The notes: generated from the letters alone by a model not told the origin. Counted from the first letter of the stretch, positions 1 to 10,427 are shown. The stretch is DNA of 64,000 nucleotides from Xenorhabdus thuongxuanensis (GCF_001908095.1 NZ_MKGR01000013.1:36242-100241), one strand, 5' to 3'. Made by a program: numbers and translations.

Positions 1-737
1 TCTACCCCAACGGATTTACGCAAACGTTCTGGCGTAATCTGCCGTTCATCAATACCGTGACAGCGCTGCCAAAGTGACAATCCAAACTTACCCAAACTTT
101 TTATTAGTGTCAGCTTGTCATAACGTTGCACATCAGAACAGGTTTCCAACCCCATGTCTGATAAACGCTTGGCTGTGACTTTTCCGACACCAGGAATTTT
201 GCGTAATGGCAGTGAGTTAACAAAAGTGTCTACTTGTTCAGGAGAGATAACATATTGACCATTGGGTTTATTGATATCAGAAGCAATTTTGGCTAAAAAC
301 CTGACGGGTGCAACGCCTGCGGAAGCAGTTAACTGCAATTCATCAAAAATTGTCTGACGAATTTCTTGGGCGATCAACGTGGCAGAACCATAACAATATC
401 GGCAATTCGTCACATCTAAATAGGCCTCATCTAAAGAAAGAGGTTCAATCAATTCAGCGTAACGGGAAAAAATTTGGCGGATATGTTGAGATACTTCTTT
501 ATAATGCGCCATTCTGCCAGGGATGATTTTCAATTGAGGACAAAGTTTTAATGCCATGGCAGTAGACATCGCACTATACACCCCAAAACGGCGGGCAGGA
601 TAATTTGCCGTACTAATTACTCCCCTTCGATCAGCGCTTCCCCCTACTGCAATGGGAATATTACGGAGTGATGGATTATCCCGCATTTCAATGGCGGCAA
701 AAAAGCAATCCATATCAATATGAATAATTTTGCGCAT
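1..737 (-). CDS. dinB: DNA polymerase IV, 5' part (runs off window)
   Basis: Y-family translesion polymerase of the SOS response, copying past damaged bases. Translating the minus strand from an ATG at 737 gives 245 open codons to the window edge; the family is about 350 residues, so the little-finger domain is missing here. The first catalytic acidic motif is HIDMDCFFA (Asp8) and the second is SLDEAYLDV. The helix-hairpin-helix stretch around LRKIPGVGK is also visible. A GAGGAG ribosome site sits just upstream of the ATG, and a LexA box lies 23 bases ahead of the start. The start and family are secure; only completeness is limited by the window. Confidence 0.95.
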   Translation of the reverse strand, partial: MRKIIHIDMDCFFAAIEMRDNPSLRNIPIAVGGSADRRGVISTANYPARRFGVYSAMSTAMALKLCPQLKIIPGRMAHYKEVSQHIRQIFSRYAELIEPLSLDEAYLDVTNCRYCYGSATLIAQEIRQTIFDELQLTASAGVAPVRFLAKIASDINKPNGQYVISPEQVDTFVNSLPLRKIPGVGKVTAKRLSDMGLETCSDVQRYDKLTLIKSLGKFGLSLWQRCHGIDERQITPERLRKSVGV

Positions 738-759
738 CTGATCTCCTCACATCAAATAG

Positions 760-775
760 CTGTATAAATATACAG
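760..775 (-). promoter_or_regulatory. LexA (SOS) box of dinB
   Basis: A 16-base site with CTGT and ACAG ends around an AT-only 8-base centre, which is the classical LexA operator pattern. It lies immediately upstream of dinB, a known SOS gene, so LexA repression of dinB is the natural reading. Confidence 0.88.
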
Positions 776-901
776 AATGAGATCATGAAACTCTAGTTAA
801 TTCTTCAGCAAAACGTCAACGAGTTGATTTTTCCGAATGCCAACATGTACTCAACTCCCGTCAAGATTGAATGATAAAATCAATGCATGATTTATTTTAG
901 T

Positions 902-943
902 AAAAAAATCGCCTGTCACTTCATATAACACAGGCGATTTTTT
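902..943 (-). terminator. Terminator downstream of betT
   Basis: A perfect stem of 13 pairs (AAAAATCGCCTGT at 904-916 with its complement at 930-942) encloses a 13-base loop and is flanked by A and T runs on either side. It lies about 55 bases past the betT stop codon, so it most likely ends betT transcription on the minus strand. Confidence 0.85.
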
Positions 944-996
944 ATCAGCTACTCTTATTCTCCACTATATTCCACTTATCTTTCTTTCACTTATCC

Positions 997-3033
997 TCAA
1001 CTGGGAAAAATCAATGTTTGCCCCGGTGCTTCTCGGTTTAAGTGAATAAAATTCAGATGTTTTTCATAGTGATCAAGAATATCGCTAATGATTTGCTCTT
1101 TCGTATAGTCCATCAAATCATTACCCTGTGTTCCTTCCATCAGAAAAGTTTCCAATCTGTAATAGTAAGATTTGCCCGATCTCGCTCGATAGGTAAATCC
1201 AGGCACAGAATAACGTTGTGGCCAGATTTGATAGATGAAATTCTGTTCATCACCTAAATCAACAATCAACTCCAGTGGATTCAGTCGCTTGTTTCCTTTG
1301 GCTGGCAGTGCATTAAACTGCACTTTCGCACCACGCACCACCAACTCTTTAGCCACTTCCAGCATAGCCGGACGACACACCATATCCAGCATTCGCTGAG
1401 TGTTCTTCGTACCAGGAAAATGCATCATACGGCTCAAACGCTGCTTCCAGTTCAATGAACCATTGTCATGAATAAGCGTGGGGGATGTATTGTGCAACGA
1501 ACTGGCTTTGCGGAAATCTTCCACCCGCAAAGACTTATATAGCCCCGCCATAACAAAGAAGATCACAAAACTAAAAGGGAGCCCCATGATGACCGTGGTA
1601 TTTTGCAAAGCAGAAATGCCATCAGTCATGAGTATGCCTAACGTTAATACACCAATTGCCACAGACCAAAAAACACGCAACCAATTCGGTGCATCATTAT
1701 TAATATCACTCAGATTAGAGGTGAAATTGCCTAACACTAACGAGCCAGAATCCGCCGATGTGACATAAAACAGTAATCCGGTAATGGTAGCCACAGAAGC
1801 ACTAAATGTGAATGCCGGATAAAGTGACAGCAAATTATAAAAACCTCGTTCTGGGTGTTGTAGCACTGTCTCCGCTAATTGGCGATTACCATGAAGAATT
1901 TCATACAACGCACTGTTACCAAAAATCGATAGCCACAACAGTGTAAAAACAAATGGAATGACTAATGTTCCCATAACAAATTGACGAATAGTTCTGCCAC
2001 GAGAAATGCGCGCCAAAAATAACCCTACAAACGGCGACCAGGCCACCCACCATGCCCAGAAAAACAGTGTCCAGTTATTCATCCATTCAGTTGGACGTTC
2101 AAATGCAAAACTGTTCAGCGTCATACCCATAAAACGGCTGATATAATCCCCGATATTCTGCACTAATCCGTTAAGCAAGAATTCAGTATCGCCCATAAAC
2201 AAAATGAACAAAACTAAGCCTAGCGCCAGCAGGACATTCAATTCAGACAAAAATCGAATGCCTTTGTTTACTCCAGAAGTTACAGAGATAATGGCTATCA
2301 CTACAGATAATAATATCAATCCTCCCTGAACCCCCAATCCTTGCGGTAATCCGAAAAGCACTTTCAGGCCATAATTCAACTGCACAACCCCAATTCCCAA
2401 CGTCGTTGCAATACCAAAAATGGTCCCTATTACGGCTGCAATATCCACCGTGTGACCAATTGAGCCTTTAATGCGGTCACCAAAAATAGGATAAAGTGCC
2501 GAGCGGATAGTCAAGGGTAAATTATAACGATAACTAAAATATCCCAGTGCAATTCCCATCAAGGCATACATCGACCAGCCCGTCAGGCCATAATGGAACA
2601 GTGTCCACACCATCGCCTGACGAGCTGCTTCAATTGTTTCCCCCTGACCCGTTGGCGGTCGCATATATTGCGTAACAGGTTCGGCCACCGAGAAAAACAT
2701 CAAATCAATGCCGATCCCAGCGGCAAACAGCATTGCCGCCCAACTCAGCAAGCTGAATTCCGGCTTAGATTGCTCCGGTCCCAATTTGATTGAACCAAAA
2801 CGGGAGGCTGCAACAAAAACAACGAACACAATGTAAAGTGTCGCGGCCAGTAAATAATACCAACCGAAAGTTTTAGATACCCAATTCAGTGTATTTTTTA
2901 TCCAAATACTTGTTGCATCCGTGAAAAAAATAGTGAACAAAGAAAATGCAATAATCAGTCCGGCAGAAGTAAAAAAAACGACAGAATTCAGGGTATCTTT
3001 CTGGGTGTTTTTTGGACTGTCTTGTGTATTCAT
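997..3033 (-). CDS. betT: High-affinity choline transporter BetT (BCCT family)
   Basis: Inner-membrane choline/proton symporter that supplies choline for glycine betaine synthesis under osmotic stress. The 678 residues match E. coli BetT in length (about 677). Twelve hydrophobic segments can be followed, with the BCCT motifs MFFSVAEP near residue 115 and WAWWVAWSPFVGLFLARISRG near residue 330. After about residue 510 comes the long hydrophilic C-terminal tail typical of BetT, a region known to sense osmolarity. The gene is divergent from betIBA, as in E. coli, and a BetI-type operator lies between them. A terminator follows the stop. Confidence 0.95.
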   Translation of the reverse strand: MNTQDSPKNTQKDTLNSVVFFTSAGLIIAFSLFTIFFTDATSIWIKNTLNWVSKTFGWYYLLAATLYIVFVVFVAASRFGSIKLGPEQSKPEFSLLSWAAMLFAAGIGIDLMFFSVAEPVTQYMRPPTGQGETIEAARQAMVWTLFHYGLTGWSMYALMGIALGYFSYRYNLPLTIRSALYPIFGDRIKGSIGHTVDIAAVIGTIFGIATTLGIGVVQLNYGLKVLFGLPQGLGVQGGLILLSVVIAIISVTSGVNKGIRFLSELNVLLALGLVLFILFMGDTEFLLNGLVQNIGDYISRFMGMTLNSFAFERPTEWMNNWTLFFWAWWVAWSPFVGLFLARISRGRTIRQFVMGTLVIPFVFTLLWLSIFGNSALYEILHGNRQLAETVLQHPERGFYNLLSLYPAFTFSASVATITGLLFYVTSADSGSLVLGNFTSNLSDINNDAPNWLRVFWSVAIGVLTLGILMTDGISALQNTTVIMGLPFSFVIFFVMAGLYKSLRVEDFRKASSLHNTSPTLIHDNGSLNWKQRLSRMMHFPGTKNTQRMLDMVCRPAMLEVAKELVVRGAKVQFNALPAKGNKRLNPLELIVDLGDEQNFIYQIWPQRYSVPGFTYRARSGKSYYYRLETFLMEGTQGNDLMDYTKEQIISDILDHYEKHLNFIHLNREAPGQTLIFPS

Positions 3034-3177
3034 AGGCAGTTCCTGAAATTAATAGCATTAAAACACATGAAAAGCATAAGACATATAACCATTTGAATTT
3101 AATATAAAACTTAAAAAATGTTAAATAAAATCGCCCCTTTATTGTAAAATTATTGTGATAAAACATATTTAATTTTG

Positions 3178-3191
3178 ATTGAACATTCAAT
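3178..3191. promoter_or_regulatory. Putative BetI operator in the betT-betI intergenic region
   Basis: A perfect inverted repeat, ATTGAA-CA-TTCAAT, lies between the divergent betT and betI starts. It resembles the palindrome bound by the choline-responsive repressor BetI in enterobacteria (recalled, not searched). Its position would allow BetI to control both directions. Confidence 0.7.
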
Positions 3192-3242
3192 TAAAAAAAA
3201 GTTTAATACTGTTCGAATAATTGATTTTCTGAGCATAAAATC

Positions 3243-3839
3243 ATGCCAAAAATTGGAATGCAGTCGATAAGAAAACAACAACTCATTGATGCAACATTAA
3301 TCGTTGTGAATGAAGTTGGAATGCAGGAAGCAACTATTGCACAAATAGCCCGAAAAGCAGGGGTTTCCAACGGTATTATCAGCCACTATTTCAAGGATAA
3401 AGACGGCCTGTTGGAAGCCACTATGCGTTATCTATTGCATCAGCTAAAAATGGCTGTAGCACGCCGATTATGCCTGCTCGATAACGCAACTCCCACACAA
3501 AGGTTGAAAGCCATTGTCGAAGGGAATTTTGATCCCAGCCAGATCAACAGCGCAGCAACGAAAACCTGGTTAGCATTCTGGGCGAGTAGCATGCATCAAC
3601 CAAACCTGTATCGGTTACAACAAATCAATGAACGCCGTTTGTATTCCAATCTTTGTGTTGAATTTAAACGTGCCATGCCAAAAGCAGAAGCGCGGCGGGC
3701 TGCACAAGGTCTTGCTGCCTTGATTGACGGCATTTGGCTGCGAAGTGCATTAAGCAGGAAGCCTTTTGATATAACAGAGGCATTCAAAATTACTATCGAT
3801 TACATCGAACAGAAACTCGAATTATCTGATAAGTCCTGA
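3243..3839 (+). CDS. betI: HTH-type repressor BetI (TetR family)
   Basis: Choline-responsive transcriptional repressor of the bet genes. The 198 residues start with an N-terminal TetR-type helix-turn-helix: [20 protein letters not shown] around residues 29-48. The C-terminal ligand domain carries [10 protein letters not shown] and [16 protein letters not shown], both highly similar to E. coli BetI (195 residues). It is the first gene of the betIBA operon, with betB starting 36 bases after its stop. Confidence 0.95.
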   Translation: MPKIGMQSIRKQQLIDATLIVVNEVGMQEATIAQIARKAGVSNGIISHYFKDKDGLLEATMRYLLHQLKMAVARRLCLLDNATPTQRLKAIVEGNFDPSQINSAATKTWLAFWASSMHQPNLYRLQQINERRLYSNLCVEFKRAMPKAEARRAAQGLAALIDGIWLRSALSRKPFDITEAFKITIDYIEQKLELSDKS

Positions 3840-3875
3840 CTTATCAACTAATAGATAGACTCTTAAGGAGAATCT

Positions 3876-5354
3876 ATGACCCATTTTGGATTACAAAAAC
3901 TTTATATCCACGGTACTTATGTAGATAGCACCAATCCTGATAATACAATTTTTGACGCAATTAACCCAGCTAATGGCGAAGTTATTGCTCAATTTCAGTC
4001 TGCAACAGAACAAGATGTTGATTTAACAGTTGAAAGCGCCCAAAAAGGACAGAAAATCTGGGCAGCCATGACTGCGGTGGAACGTTCACGGATCTTACAC
4101 AAGGCGGTGAATATCTTGCGTGAATGCAATGATGAACTGGCTGAATTGGAAACACTGGATACCGGCAAACCCCTTTCTGAAACCCAACAGGTTGATATCG
4201 TCACGGGTGCCGATGTATTGGAATACTATGCTGGCTTAATTCCAGCCCTTGAAGGCCAACAGATCCCATTACGTGAATCATCTTTTGTGTATACACGCCG
4301 TGAACCATTGGGGGTCGTAGCAGGCATCGGCGCATGGAACTACCCTATCCAAATTGCCCTCTGGAAATCAGCACCAGCTCTGGCTGCCGGCAATGCTATG
4401 ATCTTCAAACCCAGTGAACTCACCTCTCTTACCGCCTTGAAGTTAGCCGAAATCTATACCGAAGCCGGTTTACCTGATGGTGTCTTTAATGTCTTGACCG
4501 GAGCCGGTCATGAAGTCGGGCATTATCTGACTGTTCACCCTAAAATCGCTAAAATGTCTTTTACTGGCGGTATTATGACCGGCAAAAAAGTGATGGCAAA
4601 TGCTTCCGCTTCCACCCTAAAAGAAGTCACGATGGAATTAGGTGGCAAATCCCCGCTGATCATTTTTGATGATGCCGATCTGGATCGTGCTGCTGATATT
4701 GCCATGATGGCAAACTTTTTCAGTTCAGGTCAGGTTTGCACGAACGGAACACGAGTCTTTGCCCCTAAAGCATTGCTTTCACAATTTGAAACAAAGATTC
4801 TTGAGCGTGTTAAACGCATCCGAATTGGCTCACCTCTCGATCCCAACACTAACTTTGGTCCGCTGGTGAGTTTCCCACATATGGAGTCTGTCTTACGCTA
4901 TATCGAAAACGGTAAAAACAGCAATGCCCGTCTGCTTTGTGGTGGCGAACGCCTGATGGAGGGTGAATTGGCGAAAGGTGCATTTGTTGCACCAACAGTA
5001 TTCAGTGACTGTACCGATGATATGTTGATTACACAGGAAGAAATCTTTGGGCCCGTGATGTCTATCCTGACTTATGAAACGGAAGATGAAGTCATTGTCC
5101 GTGCCAATAACACACATTATGGCCTGGGTGCAGGATTAGTCACCAAAGATCTTTCCCGCGCACATCGCGTGATCCACCAGCTAGAAGCAGGGATCTGTTG
5201 GATCAATACCTGGGGAGAATCTCCAGCAGCCATGCCTGTCGGCGGCTATAAACATTCTGGTGTTGGCCGGGAAAATGGGCTGGTCACACTACAAAATTAC
5301 ACACAAACCAAATCAATACAGGTGGAATTAGGCAATTTTGAATCCCTATTTTAA
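3876..5354 (+). CDS. betB: Betaine aldehyde dehydrogenase
   Basis: Cytosolic NAD(P)-dependent enzyme oxidising betaine aldehyde to glycine betaine, the second step of the choline pathway. The 492 residues compare with about 490 in E. coli. The aldehyde dehydrogenase motifs are intact: GAWNYP with Asn155, MELGGKSP with the general base Glu254, and [11 protein letters not shown] with the nucleophile Cys288. An AAGGAG ribosome site precedes the ATG. It is followed 28 bases later by betA in the same operon. Confidence 0.96.
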   Translation: MTHFGLQKLYIHGTYVDSTNPDNTIFDAINPANGEVIAQFQSATEQDVDLTVESAQKGQKIWAAMTAVERSRILHKAVNILRECNDELAELETLDTGKPLSETQQVDIVTGADVLEYYAGLIPALEGQQIPLRESSFVYTRREPLGVVAGIGAWNYPIQIALWKSAPALAAGNAMIFKPSELTSLTALKLAEIYTEAGLPDGVFNVLTGAGHEVGHYLTVHPKIAKMSFTGGIMTGKKVMANASASTLKEVTMELGGKSPLIIFDDADLDRAADIAMMANFFSSGQVCTNGTRVFAPKALLSQFETKILERVKRIRIGSPLDPNTNFGPLVSFPHMESVLRYIENGKNSNARLLCGGERLMEGELAKGAFVAPTVFSDCTDDMLITQEEIFGPVMSILTYETEDEVIVRANNTHYGLGAGLVTKDLSRAHRVIHQLEAGICWINTWGESPAAMPVGGYKHSGVGRENGLVTLQNYTQTKSIQVELGNFESLF

Positions 5355-5381
5355 TCCACGCCTGAAACAGAGGAGATAACA

Positions 5382-7046
5382 ATGGTTTTTGATTACATTA
5401 TTATCGGTGCTGGTTCAGCGGGTAACGTGCTTGCAACTCGTTTAACGGAAGATGCCAATGTGACTGTCCTGCTGCTGGAAGCAGGTGGGCCAGATTACCG
5501 ATTCGACTTCCGTACTCAAATGCCAGCGGCGCTGGCATATCCCTTGCAGGGAACCCGTTATAACTGGGCTTATGAAACCGATCCCGAACCCCATATGAAT
5601 AACCGGCGCATGGAGTGCGGGCGCGGTAAAGGACTGGGTGGATCTTCACTCATCAATGGCATGTGCTACATTCGTGGCAATGCGCTGGATTTTGATCATT
5701 GGGCAACACAATTTGGTCTGGAAGACTGGACTTATCTTGATTGCCTTCCCTATTTTCGCAAAGCTGAGTCAAGGGATATTGGCGAAAATGACTATCATGG
5801 TGCAGACGGGCCTGTCAGCGTCACAACGCCCAAGGCAGGAAACAATGAACTCTTTCACGCGATGATAGAAGCCGGTGTCCAGGCGGGTTATCCACGTACT
5901 GACGATCTGAATGGCTATCAGCAAGAAGGCTTTGGGCCAATGGATCGCACCGTTACCCCTCAAGGGCGCCGATCCAGCACAGCCCGTGGTTACCTGGATC
6001 AAGCACGTTCACGCTCCAATCTCACTATTATTACGCATGCGTTAACTGATACCCTCGTATTTGAAGGAAAGACAGCCGTTGGTGTCAATTTTTATCAAGG
6101 CAATAGCTCAACTTTAACCCAGGCAAAAGCACGTAAAGAAGTTTTACTCTGCGCGGGTGCGATCGCATCTCCACAAATTCTGCAACGTTCAGGTATTGGC
6201 CCCGAAGAAGTATTAAACGAGCTTGGTATTCCTGCGGTGCACGTGTTGCCAGGCGTTGGACAAAATTTACAAGATCACCTTGAAATGTACTTGCAGTATG
6301 AATGCCTCAAACCCATTTCCCTCTATCCCGCATTGAAATGGTATAACCAACCTCAAATTGGCGCTGAATGGTTATTCAAAGGCACAGGTATTGGTGCCAG
6401 CAATCAATTTGAGGCAGGTGGCTTTATTCGTACCGATGAAAAATTTGCCTGGCCAAATATTCAATTTCACTTCCTGCCCGTTGCCATTAATTACAATGGC
6501 AGCAATGCTATCAATCAACATGGTTTTCAGGCTCATGTTGGCTCTATGCGTTCCCCAAGCCGGGGTCGGGTAAAAATTAAGTCGCGAGACCCACGTCAGC
6601 ATCCCAGTATTTTATTCAACTACATGTCAACAAAACAGGATTGGCAGGAGTTCCGTGCTGCTATTCGCATTACGCGGGAAATTATGGCGCAACCTGCACT
6701 GGCGCCATATTGTGGACGTGAAATCAGCCCAGGTGTTGAAAATCAGTCAGATGAGCAGTTAGATGCCTTTATTCGTGAACATGCCGAAACAGCATTTCAC
6801 CCATCATGCAGTTGCAAAATGGGAACCGATGAGATGGCGGTCGTGGATGGTCAAGGACGAGTGTATGGCATTGAAAATTTACGTGTTATTGATGCCTCTA
6901 TTATGCCAATAATTATTACCGGTAATTTAAATGCCACGACAATTATGATGGCCGAAAAAATTGCTGATAAAATCAGGGGAATTTCTCCTCTACCCCGCAG
7001 TCAGGCAAAATATTATGTTGCCAATGATGCTCCTGTCCGGCAATGA
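5382..7046 (+). CDS. betA: Choline dehydrogenase (GMC oxidoreductase)
   Basis: FAD-dependent enzyme converting choline to betaine aldehyde at the inner membrane. The 554 residues match BetA (about 556). The FAD-binding Rossmann motif GAGSAG is at residues 9-14, followed by LLLEAGGPD. The GMC signatures [14 protein letters not shown] and [17 protein letters not shown] are present. The C-terminal active-site region is HPSCSCKMG, with a later [12 protein letters not shown]. It has a GAGGAG ribosome site and is the last gene of betIBA. No clear terminator was seen directly after it. Confidence 0.96.
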   Translation: MVFDYIIIGAGSAGNVLATRLTEDANVTVLLLEAGGPDYRFDFRTQMPAALAYPLQGTRYNWAYETDPEPHMNNRRMECGRGKGLGGSSLINGMCYIRGNALDFDHWATQFGLEDWTYLDCLPYFRKAESRDIGENDYHGADGPVSVTTPKAGNNELFHAMIEAGVQAGYPRTDDLNGYQQEGFGPMDRTVTPQGRRSSTARGYLDQARSRSNLTIITHALTDTLVFEGKTAVGVNFYQGNSSTLTQAKARKEVLLCAGAIASPQILQRSGIGPEEVLNELGIPAVHVLPGVGQNLQDHLEMYLQYECLKPISLYPALKWYNQPQIGAEWLFKGTGIGASNQFEAGGFIRTDEKFAWPNIQFHFLPVAINYNGSNAINQHGFQAHVGSMRSPSRGRVKIKSRDPRQHPSILFNYMSTKQDWQEFRAAIRITREIMAQPALAPYCGREISPGVENQSDEQLDAFIREHAETAFHPSCSCKMGTDEMAVVDGQGRVYGIENLRVIDASIMPIIITGNLNATTIMMAEKIADKIRGISPLPRSQAKYYVANDAPVRQ

Positions 7047-7388
7047 GTAACAAACCATTGATCAATCCATTCATTCTCACAAACACTGGCTAAATCACTC
7101 ATACGGGGAATTGAGATATTCAAGCAATATTATTTGAACACTCACCTTCCTCGTATTTATATTTCGAATTTCTCTTCATTGACGACCCCCTAGTACGTAA
7201 GGAAATTGAACTTCAATTTCAATGCCAAAAATCTCATCATCCATTGGGATAAGCCTCATCATCGTATGATATGCTTGCCAAAATCCGCAGGTAAATAAAA
7301 ATAGTTCTCATTTTTATTTACCTTTTTTAATTTCTCAGGTGACTTATTACTTTGAAAATATTTCATTTGATCACATTTCAGGAAATTT
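7047..7388. other. betA to receptor intergenic region (342 bases)
   Basis: No reading frame of note was found. The first part is AT-rich with no recognisable element. The last 100 bases hold a Fur-like box (7296-7310), so this is probably the receptor's promoter region. Confidence 0.6.
7296..7310. promoter_or_regulatory. Candidate Fur box upstream of the TonB-dependent receptor
   Basis: On the minus strand the 15 bases read TGAGAACTATTTTTA, which matches the 7-1-7 Fur pattern TGATAATnATTATCA at 11 of 14 defined positions. It lies 78 bases ahead of the receptor start. The score was counted by hand and is moderate. Confidence 0.5.
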
Positions 7389-9695
7389 ATGGCAAATAAT
7401 AGTCAAAAATTAGAAAAACGCCCAATCGCTACCACAATTCAGAAAATTTTAACCGGTACATTAGTATTGGGAGCGGCATTCTCCAGCGCTGTTTACGCAA
7501 CCGAAGATCCCAAAGAACAAAAGTCTGAAAAGAAAAATGAGGTGATAAAATTACCCACACTTTCCGTTGTTGAAAGTTTGCGCAACAGCACCAGTGCGGG
7601 AAGTTCTGTGCTCAAAAAGGCGGATATTGACCGCATTCAAGCCGATAATATTGCCCAGTTACTCGACCAACTTCCTGGCGTTTCAATGTCAGGTTCACCA
7701 CGCCCCGGTGGGCAAACCCTGAATATCTGGGGAATGGGCGACCAGGAAGATATCAAAATCACGTTGGACGATGCGCCAAAAGGATTTGAAAAATATATGC
7801 AGGGTTCTGTCTTTATTGAGCCTGAATTAATCAAACGAGTCGAGGTTGATAAAGGGCCACACAATTTACTTAACGGCAATGGTGGATTTGGTGGTTCGGT
7901 CAAACTGGTGACAAAAGAAGCGAACGATTTACTGCGCCCCGATGAAGATTGGGGCGGGTTTGTCAAACAAAGCTACCACACAAATGACAGACAATGGATC
8001 AATAGTGGCGCAATATACGGCAGGGATCCCGATGGCTTTGCCGATGGGTTGCTCTATGTGAGCAAGCGAAATGGGCACAATATTAAACGCCCTGATGGCA
8101 CACGTTTTGAGTTTTCACAAAACAACCAAACATCTTACTTATTGAAAACCAATTTTTATCCCAGTGATGCTCATACGATTAGCCTGTCTGCTATGCGATC
8201 TGAATCGGATGGCTGGCAACCCTGGGCGGCTAACCGTGATAAGATGGCCGCTCCATCACCCAAAGATGTAGAAGAATACGGTTGGGATGGCGCCTGGAAA
8301 AGAAAATTGGTCTTTCGTGATCAACTTGATCAGAACTACACTGCCAAATGGAATATTGCACCAGAAAATAACCCGTGGTTAAACCTGACGATGCTCTATG
8401 CCTATTCCAAAACCAAGCAAGACGATACTCGCCCAGAAAATGCCTCCCCCTATTTTAGTACATCAATGGGTAATAAAAGCTGGGTTGATTACACCGATAA
8501 TCTGGTTGATATCAACAACAAAAGCGTATTCTCAACCGGTATGATTAAACACGAATTACTGGTGGGAACCCGTTGGCATAAAAACGAACGCAATGTGCTG
8601 ATGTTCAATAAAGACAAAATAAAAAACAAAAACTATAACTATGGTTATTATCAACCAGGCTATATGCCTGCTGGCGATCAATTCGCTTACAGCTTCTATC
8701 TGCAAGATTCCCTGAAGATAGGCAGCGTCACCGTCACACCGGGTGTTCGTTATGATTATGTCAAAAATAGGGGTAAAGAAAATAACGCGCCACTGTATAA
8801 CGATACATCGCCAGAATCTAATCATGACTATAGCAGTGTAACCTATACCGGCTGGTCACCCCATTTAGGCATTCTGTGGCAAACAAATAAAAACCTTTCA
8901 TTGTTTGCAGATATCAGCCGTACATGGCGTGCACCAATAGTTGATGAACAATATGAAGTACAAGGGAACATTAGTAGCCTTAGAGGCTCCAGCCGCGATC
9001 TTGGTATTGAACGAATGGCAGGAATACGCCTCGGTGCAATTCTCGATTTCGATAACTTGATACTTGAAGAGGATAGCCTGCAAATCCGTACCACCTTATT
9101 CCGTAACCGTGGTAAAGATGAGATCTTTAGAAGGCGCGGTATTTACTGTAAAGCCCAACTTGATAGTGGATCAACCCGTTCATGTAGAACATCGTTGGGA
9201 AATTACCGCAATTTACCGGGATATACGATTGAAGGCTTAGAAATAGAAACGTTCTACGACAGCTCCACACTGTTTGGAAAATTATCGTTCTCTACCATGC
9301 GTGGGCAACGTGACGCTTCTCCACGTGATCCGTGGTTAGGGCATAAAACCTGGCTTGCGGAAATACCGCCAACTTCTGCCCATGCCATGTTAGGGTTTAA
9401 AATTCCGCAATGGCAGATGGCAATGGGATGGAAAGGTGATTTTATCCGCAAACAAGATCGCTCCCCTATAGATGGAGATCCAAATGCAGATTCTTGGTCA
9501 TTCCATAAAAGTAAGGGCTACGCCCTGCACGGCCTGTTTGCAAGCTGGCGTCCTTCTTTTATCAAAGGATTTGAAGCACGGGTCACTGTCGATAATCTGT
9601 TCAACCGTGGTTACTATCCGTACCTGGGAGCGCAAGGAGAGTCGATTTCAGGTATCGGCCGGAATTACAAATTCAGTATCTCACAGCAATTCTAA
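7389..9695 (+). CDS. TonB-dependent outer-membrane receptor, heme/iron type
   Basis: A 768-residue ligand-gated outer-membrane porin that would import an iron compound using TonB energy. Residues 1-37 form a signal peptide ending VYA. The plug begins soon after (LPTLSVV near 55, ADNIAQLLDQLPGVSM near 85), and its later part carries VEVDKGPHNLLNGNGGFGGS. The remainder is a beta-barrel that ends in aromatic Phe (SISQQF), as outer-membrane proteins do. The plug resembles heme/hemoglobin receptors, but the ligand is not certain. There is no N-terminal signalling (STN) domain of about 80 residues between signal peptide and plug, so it should not signal through an anti-sigma factor. A strong terminator follows. 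Confidence 0.85.
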   Translation: MANNSQKLEKRPIATTIQKILTGTLVLGAAFSSAVYATEDPKEQKSEKKNEVIKLPTLSVVESLRNSTSAGSSVLKKADIDRIQADNIAQLLDQLPGVSMSGSPRPGGQTLNIWGMGDQEDIKITLDDAPKGFEKYMQGSVFIEPELIKRVEVDKGPHNLLNGNGGFGGSVKLVTKEANDLLRPDEDWGGFVKQSYHTNDRQWINSGAIYGRDPDGFADGLLYVSKRNGHNIKRPDGTRFEFSQNNQTSYLLKTNFYPSDAHTISLSAMRSESDGWQPWAANRDKMAAPSPKDVEEYGWDGAWKRKLVFRDQLDQNYTAKWNIAPENNPWLNLTMLYAYSKTKQDDTRPENASPYFSTSMGNKSWVDYTDNLVDINNKSVFSTGMIKHELLVGTRWHKNERNVLMFNKDKIKNKNYNYGYYQPGYMPAGDQFAYSFYLQDSLKIGSVTVTPGVRYDYVKNRGKENNAPLYNDTSPESNHDYSSVTYTGWSPHLGILWQTNKNLSLFADISRTWRAPIVDEQYEVQGNISSLRGSSRDLGIERMAGIRLGAILDFDNLILEEDSLQIRTTLFRNRGKDEIFRRRGIYCKAQLDSGSTRSCRTSLGNYRNLPGYTIEGLEIETFYDSSTLFGKLSFSTMRGQRDASPRDPWLGHKTWLAEIPPTSAHAMLGFKIPQWQMAMGWKGDFIRKQDRSPIDGDPNADSWSFHKSKGYALHGLFASWRPSFIKGFEARVTVDNLFNRGYYPYLGAQGESISGIGRNYKFSISQQF

Positions 9696-9705
9696 CTGAC
9701 ACGTT

Positions 9706-9738
9706 CCTAACCCTCTTAACCTAAAGAGGGTTAGGTTT
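9706..9738 (+). terminator. Terminator after the TonB-dependent receptor
   Basis: A perfect 12-pair stem (CCTAACCCTCTT with AAGAGGGTTAGG) encloses a 6-base loop and is followed by TTT. It starts 11 bases after the receptor stop and separates it from the downstream sigma factor gene. Confidence 0.88.
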
Positions 9739-9750
9739 CCAAACGTTGCA

Positions 9751-9790
9751 TTGACTTCCTCCCATCAAATACAAATAATAACTATTATCA
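9751..9790 (+). promoter_or_regulatory. Promoter with overlapping Fur box for the ECF sigma gene
   Basis: TTGACT (9751-9756), a 17-base spacer and AATAAT (9774-9779) fit a sigma-70 promoter. Overlapping the -10 is TAATAACTATTATCA (9776-9790), matching the 7-1-7 Fur pattern at 12 of 14 defined positions. This arrangement predicts repression when iron is plentiful. It also supports the ATG at 9817 as the true start, because a start at 9751 would place the promoter inside the gene. Confidence 0.65.
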
Positions 9791-9816
9791 GTTATATCCC
9801 ATCAGGCAATATCATT

Positions 9817-10332
9817 ATGGCGGTGCAAAAAAGCACATTTGAGCACAATCAAATCACCCAGAAACTCTATGCCGATTACCATCATTGGTTATGCAACTGG
9901 ATCAGACAAAACAGTGCTTATCCTAATCAGGCTGAGGATCTCGTTCATGAGGTTTTCATCAAATTGATGCAATCTTCGGATCTTGAAAATATCCGCCAGC
10001 CAAAAGCCTTTTTAATGACGATAGCGCGCAGAACTTTGTCCAATTACTGGCGCAGAAAAAAACTGGAAGACCATTATCTGGAATATATCAGTGAGCAATC
10101 TGAAATCTCAGCAAATTCTTCTGAAAATCAACTTATGCTGTTAGAACAGTTAGAAAAAATAGATGAGACCCTGGATGAACTCCCGGTAAAAGTCCGCCAG
10201 ACATTTCTGCTCATTCAGCTCCAGGGCTTACGTTATAAAGAGGTTGCGGAAAATTTGGGTATCTCAATAAGCTCGGTAAAAAATTATTTGCAGCAAGCCC
10301 ACAAGGAATGTCACCTTTTTAATACGCATTGA
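9817..10332 (+). CDS. ECF RNA polymerase sigma factor, FecI-like
   Basis: A 171-residue extracytoplasmic-function sigma factor that would direct RNA polymerase to a small set of promoters, probably for iron acquisition. Region 2 includes AEDLVHEVFIKLMQ and PKAFLMTIARRTLSNYWRRKK. Region 4 ends with LRYKEVAENLGISISSVKNYLQ, the DNA-binding helix-turn-helix. A longer frame opens at a TTG at 9751, but the ATG at 9817 fits the family length and the promoter position. No FecR-type anti-sigma gene is adjacent, and the upstream receptor lacks a signalling domain. Control may therefore be through Fur alone, as with iron-starvation sigma factors. The regulon is not visible here. Confidence 0.88.
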   Translation: MAVQKSTFEHNQITQKLYADYHHWLCNWIRQNSAYPNQAEDLVHEVFIKLMQSSDLENIRQPKAFLMTIARRTLSNYWRRKKLEDHYLEYISEQSEISANSSENQLMLLEQLEKIDETLDELPVKVRQTFLLIQLQGLRYKEVAENLGISISSVKNYLQQAHKECHLFNTH

Positions 10333-10355
10333 ACAGCCACCCCTGAACAAACAAC

Positions 10356-10386
10356 AAAAAACCCCGCTGTTTATCTGGCAGCAGGG
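10356..10386 (-). terminator. Terminator of the nqr-apbE-nqrM operon
   Basis: On the minus strand a GC-rich stem (CCCTGCTG with CAGCGGGG, one mismatch) is followed by TTTTTT. It lies about 40 bases past the nqrM stop and is well placed to end the operon. Confidence 0.75.
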
Positions 10387-10427
10387 CACTTGTTTTAACT
10401 GCAAATTTGCTTGACGGAAAAGCAGTG

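Noticed and set aside
2873..3190. A minus-strand frame overlapping the betT start
   Set aside because: It overlaps betT in another frame and covers the BetI operator region; it shows no protein family.
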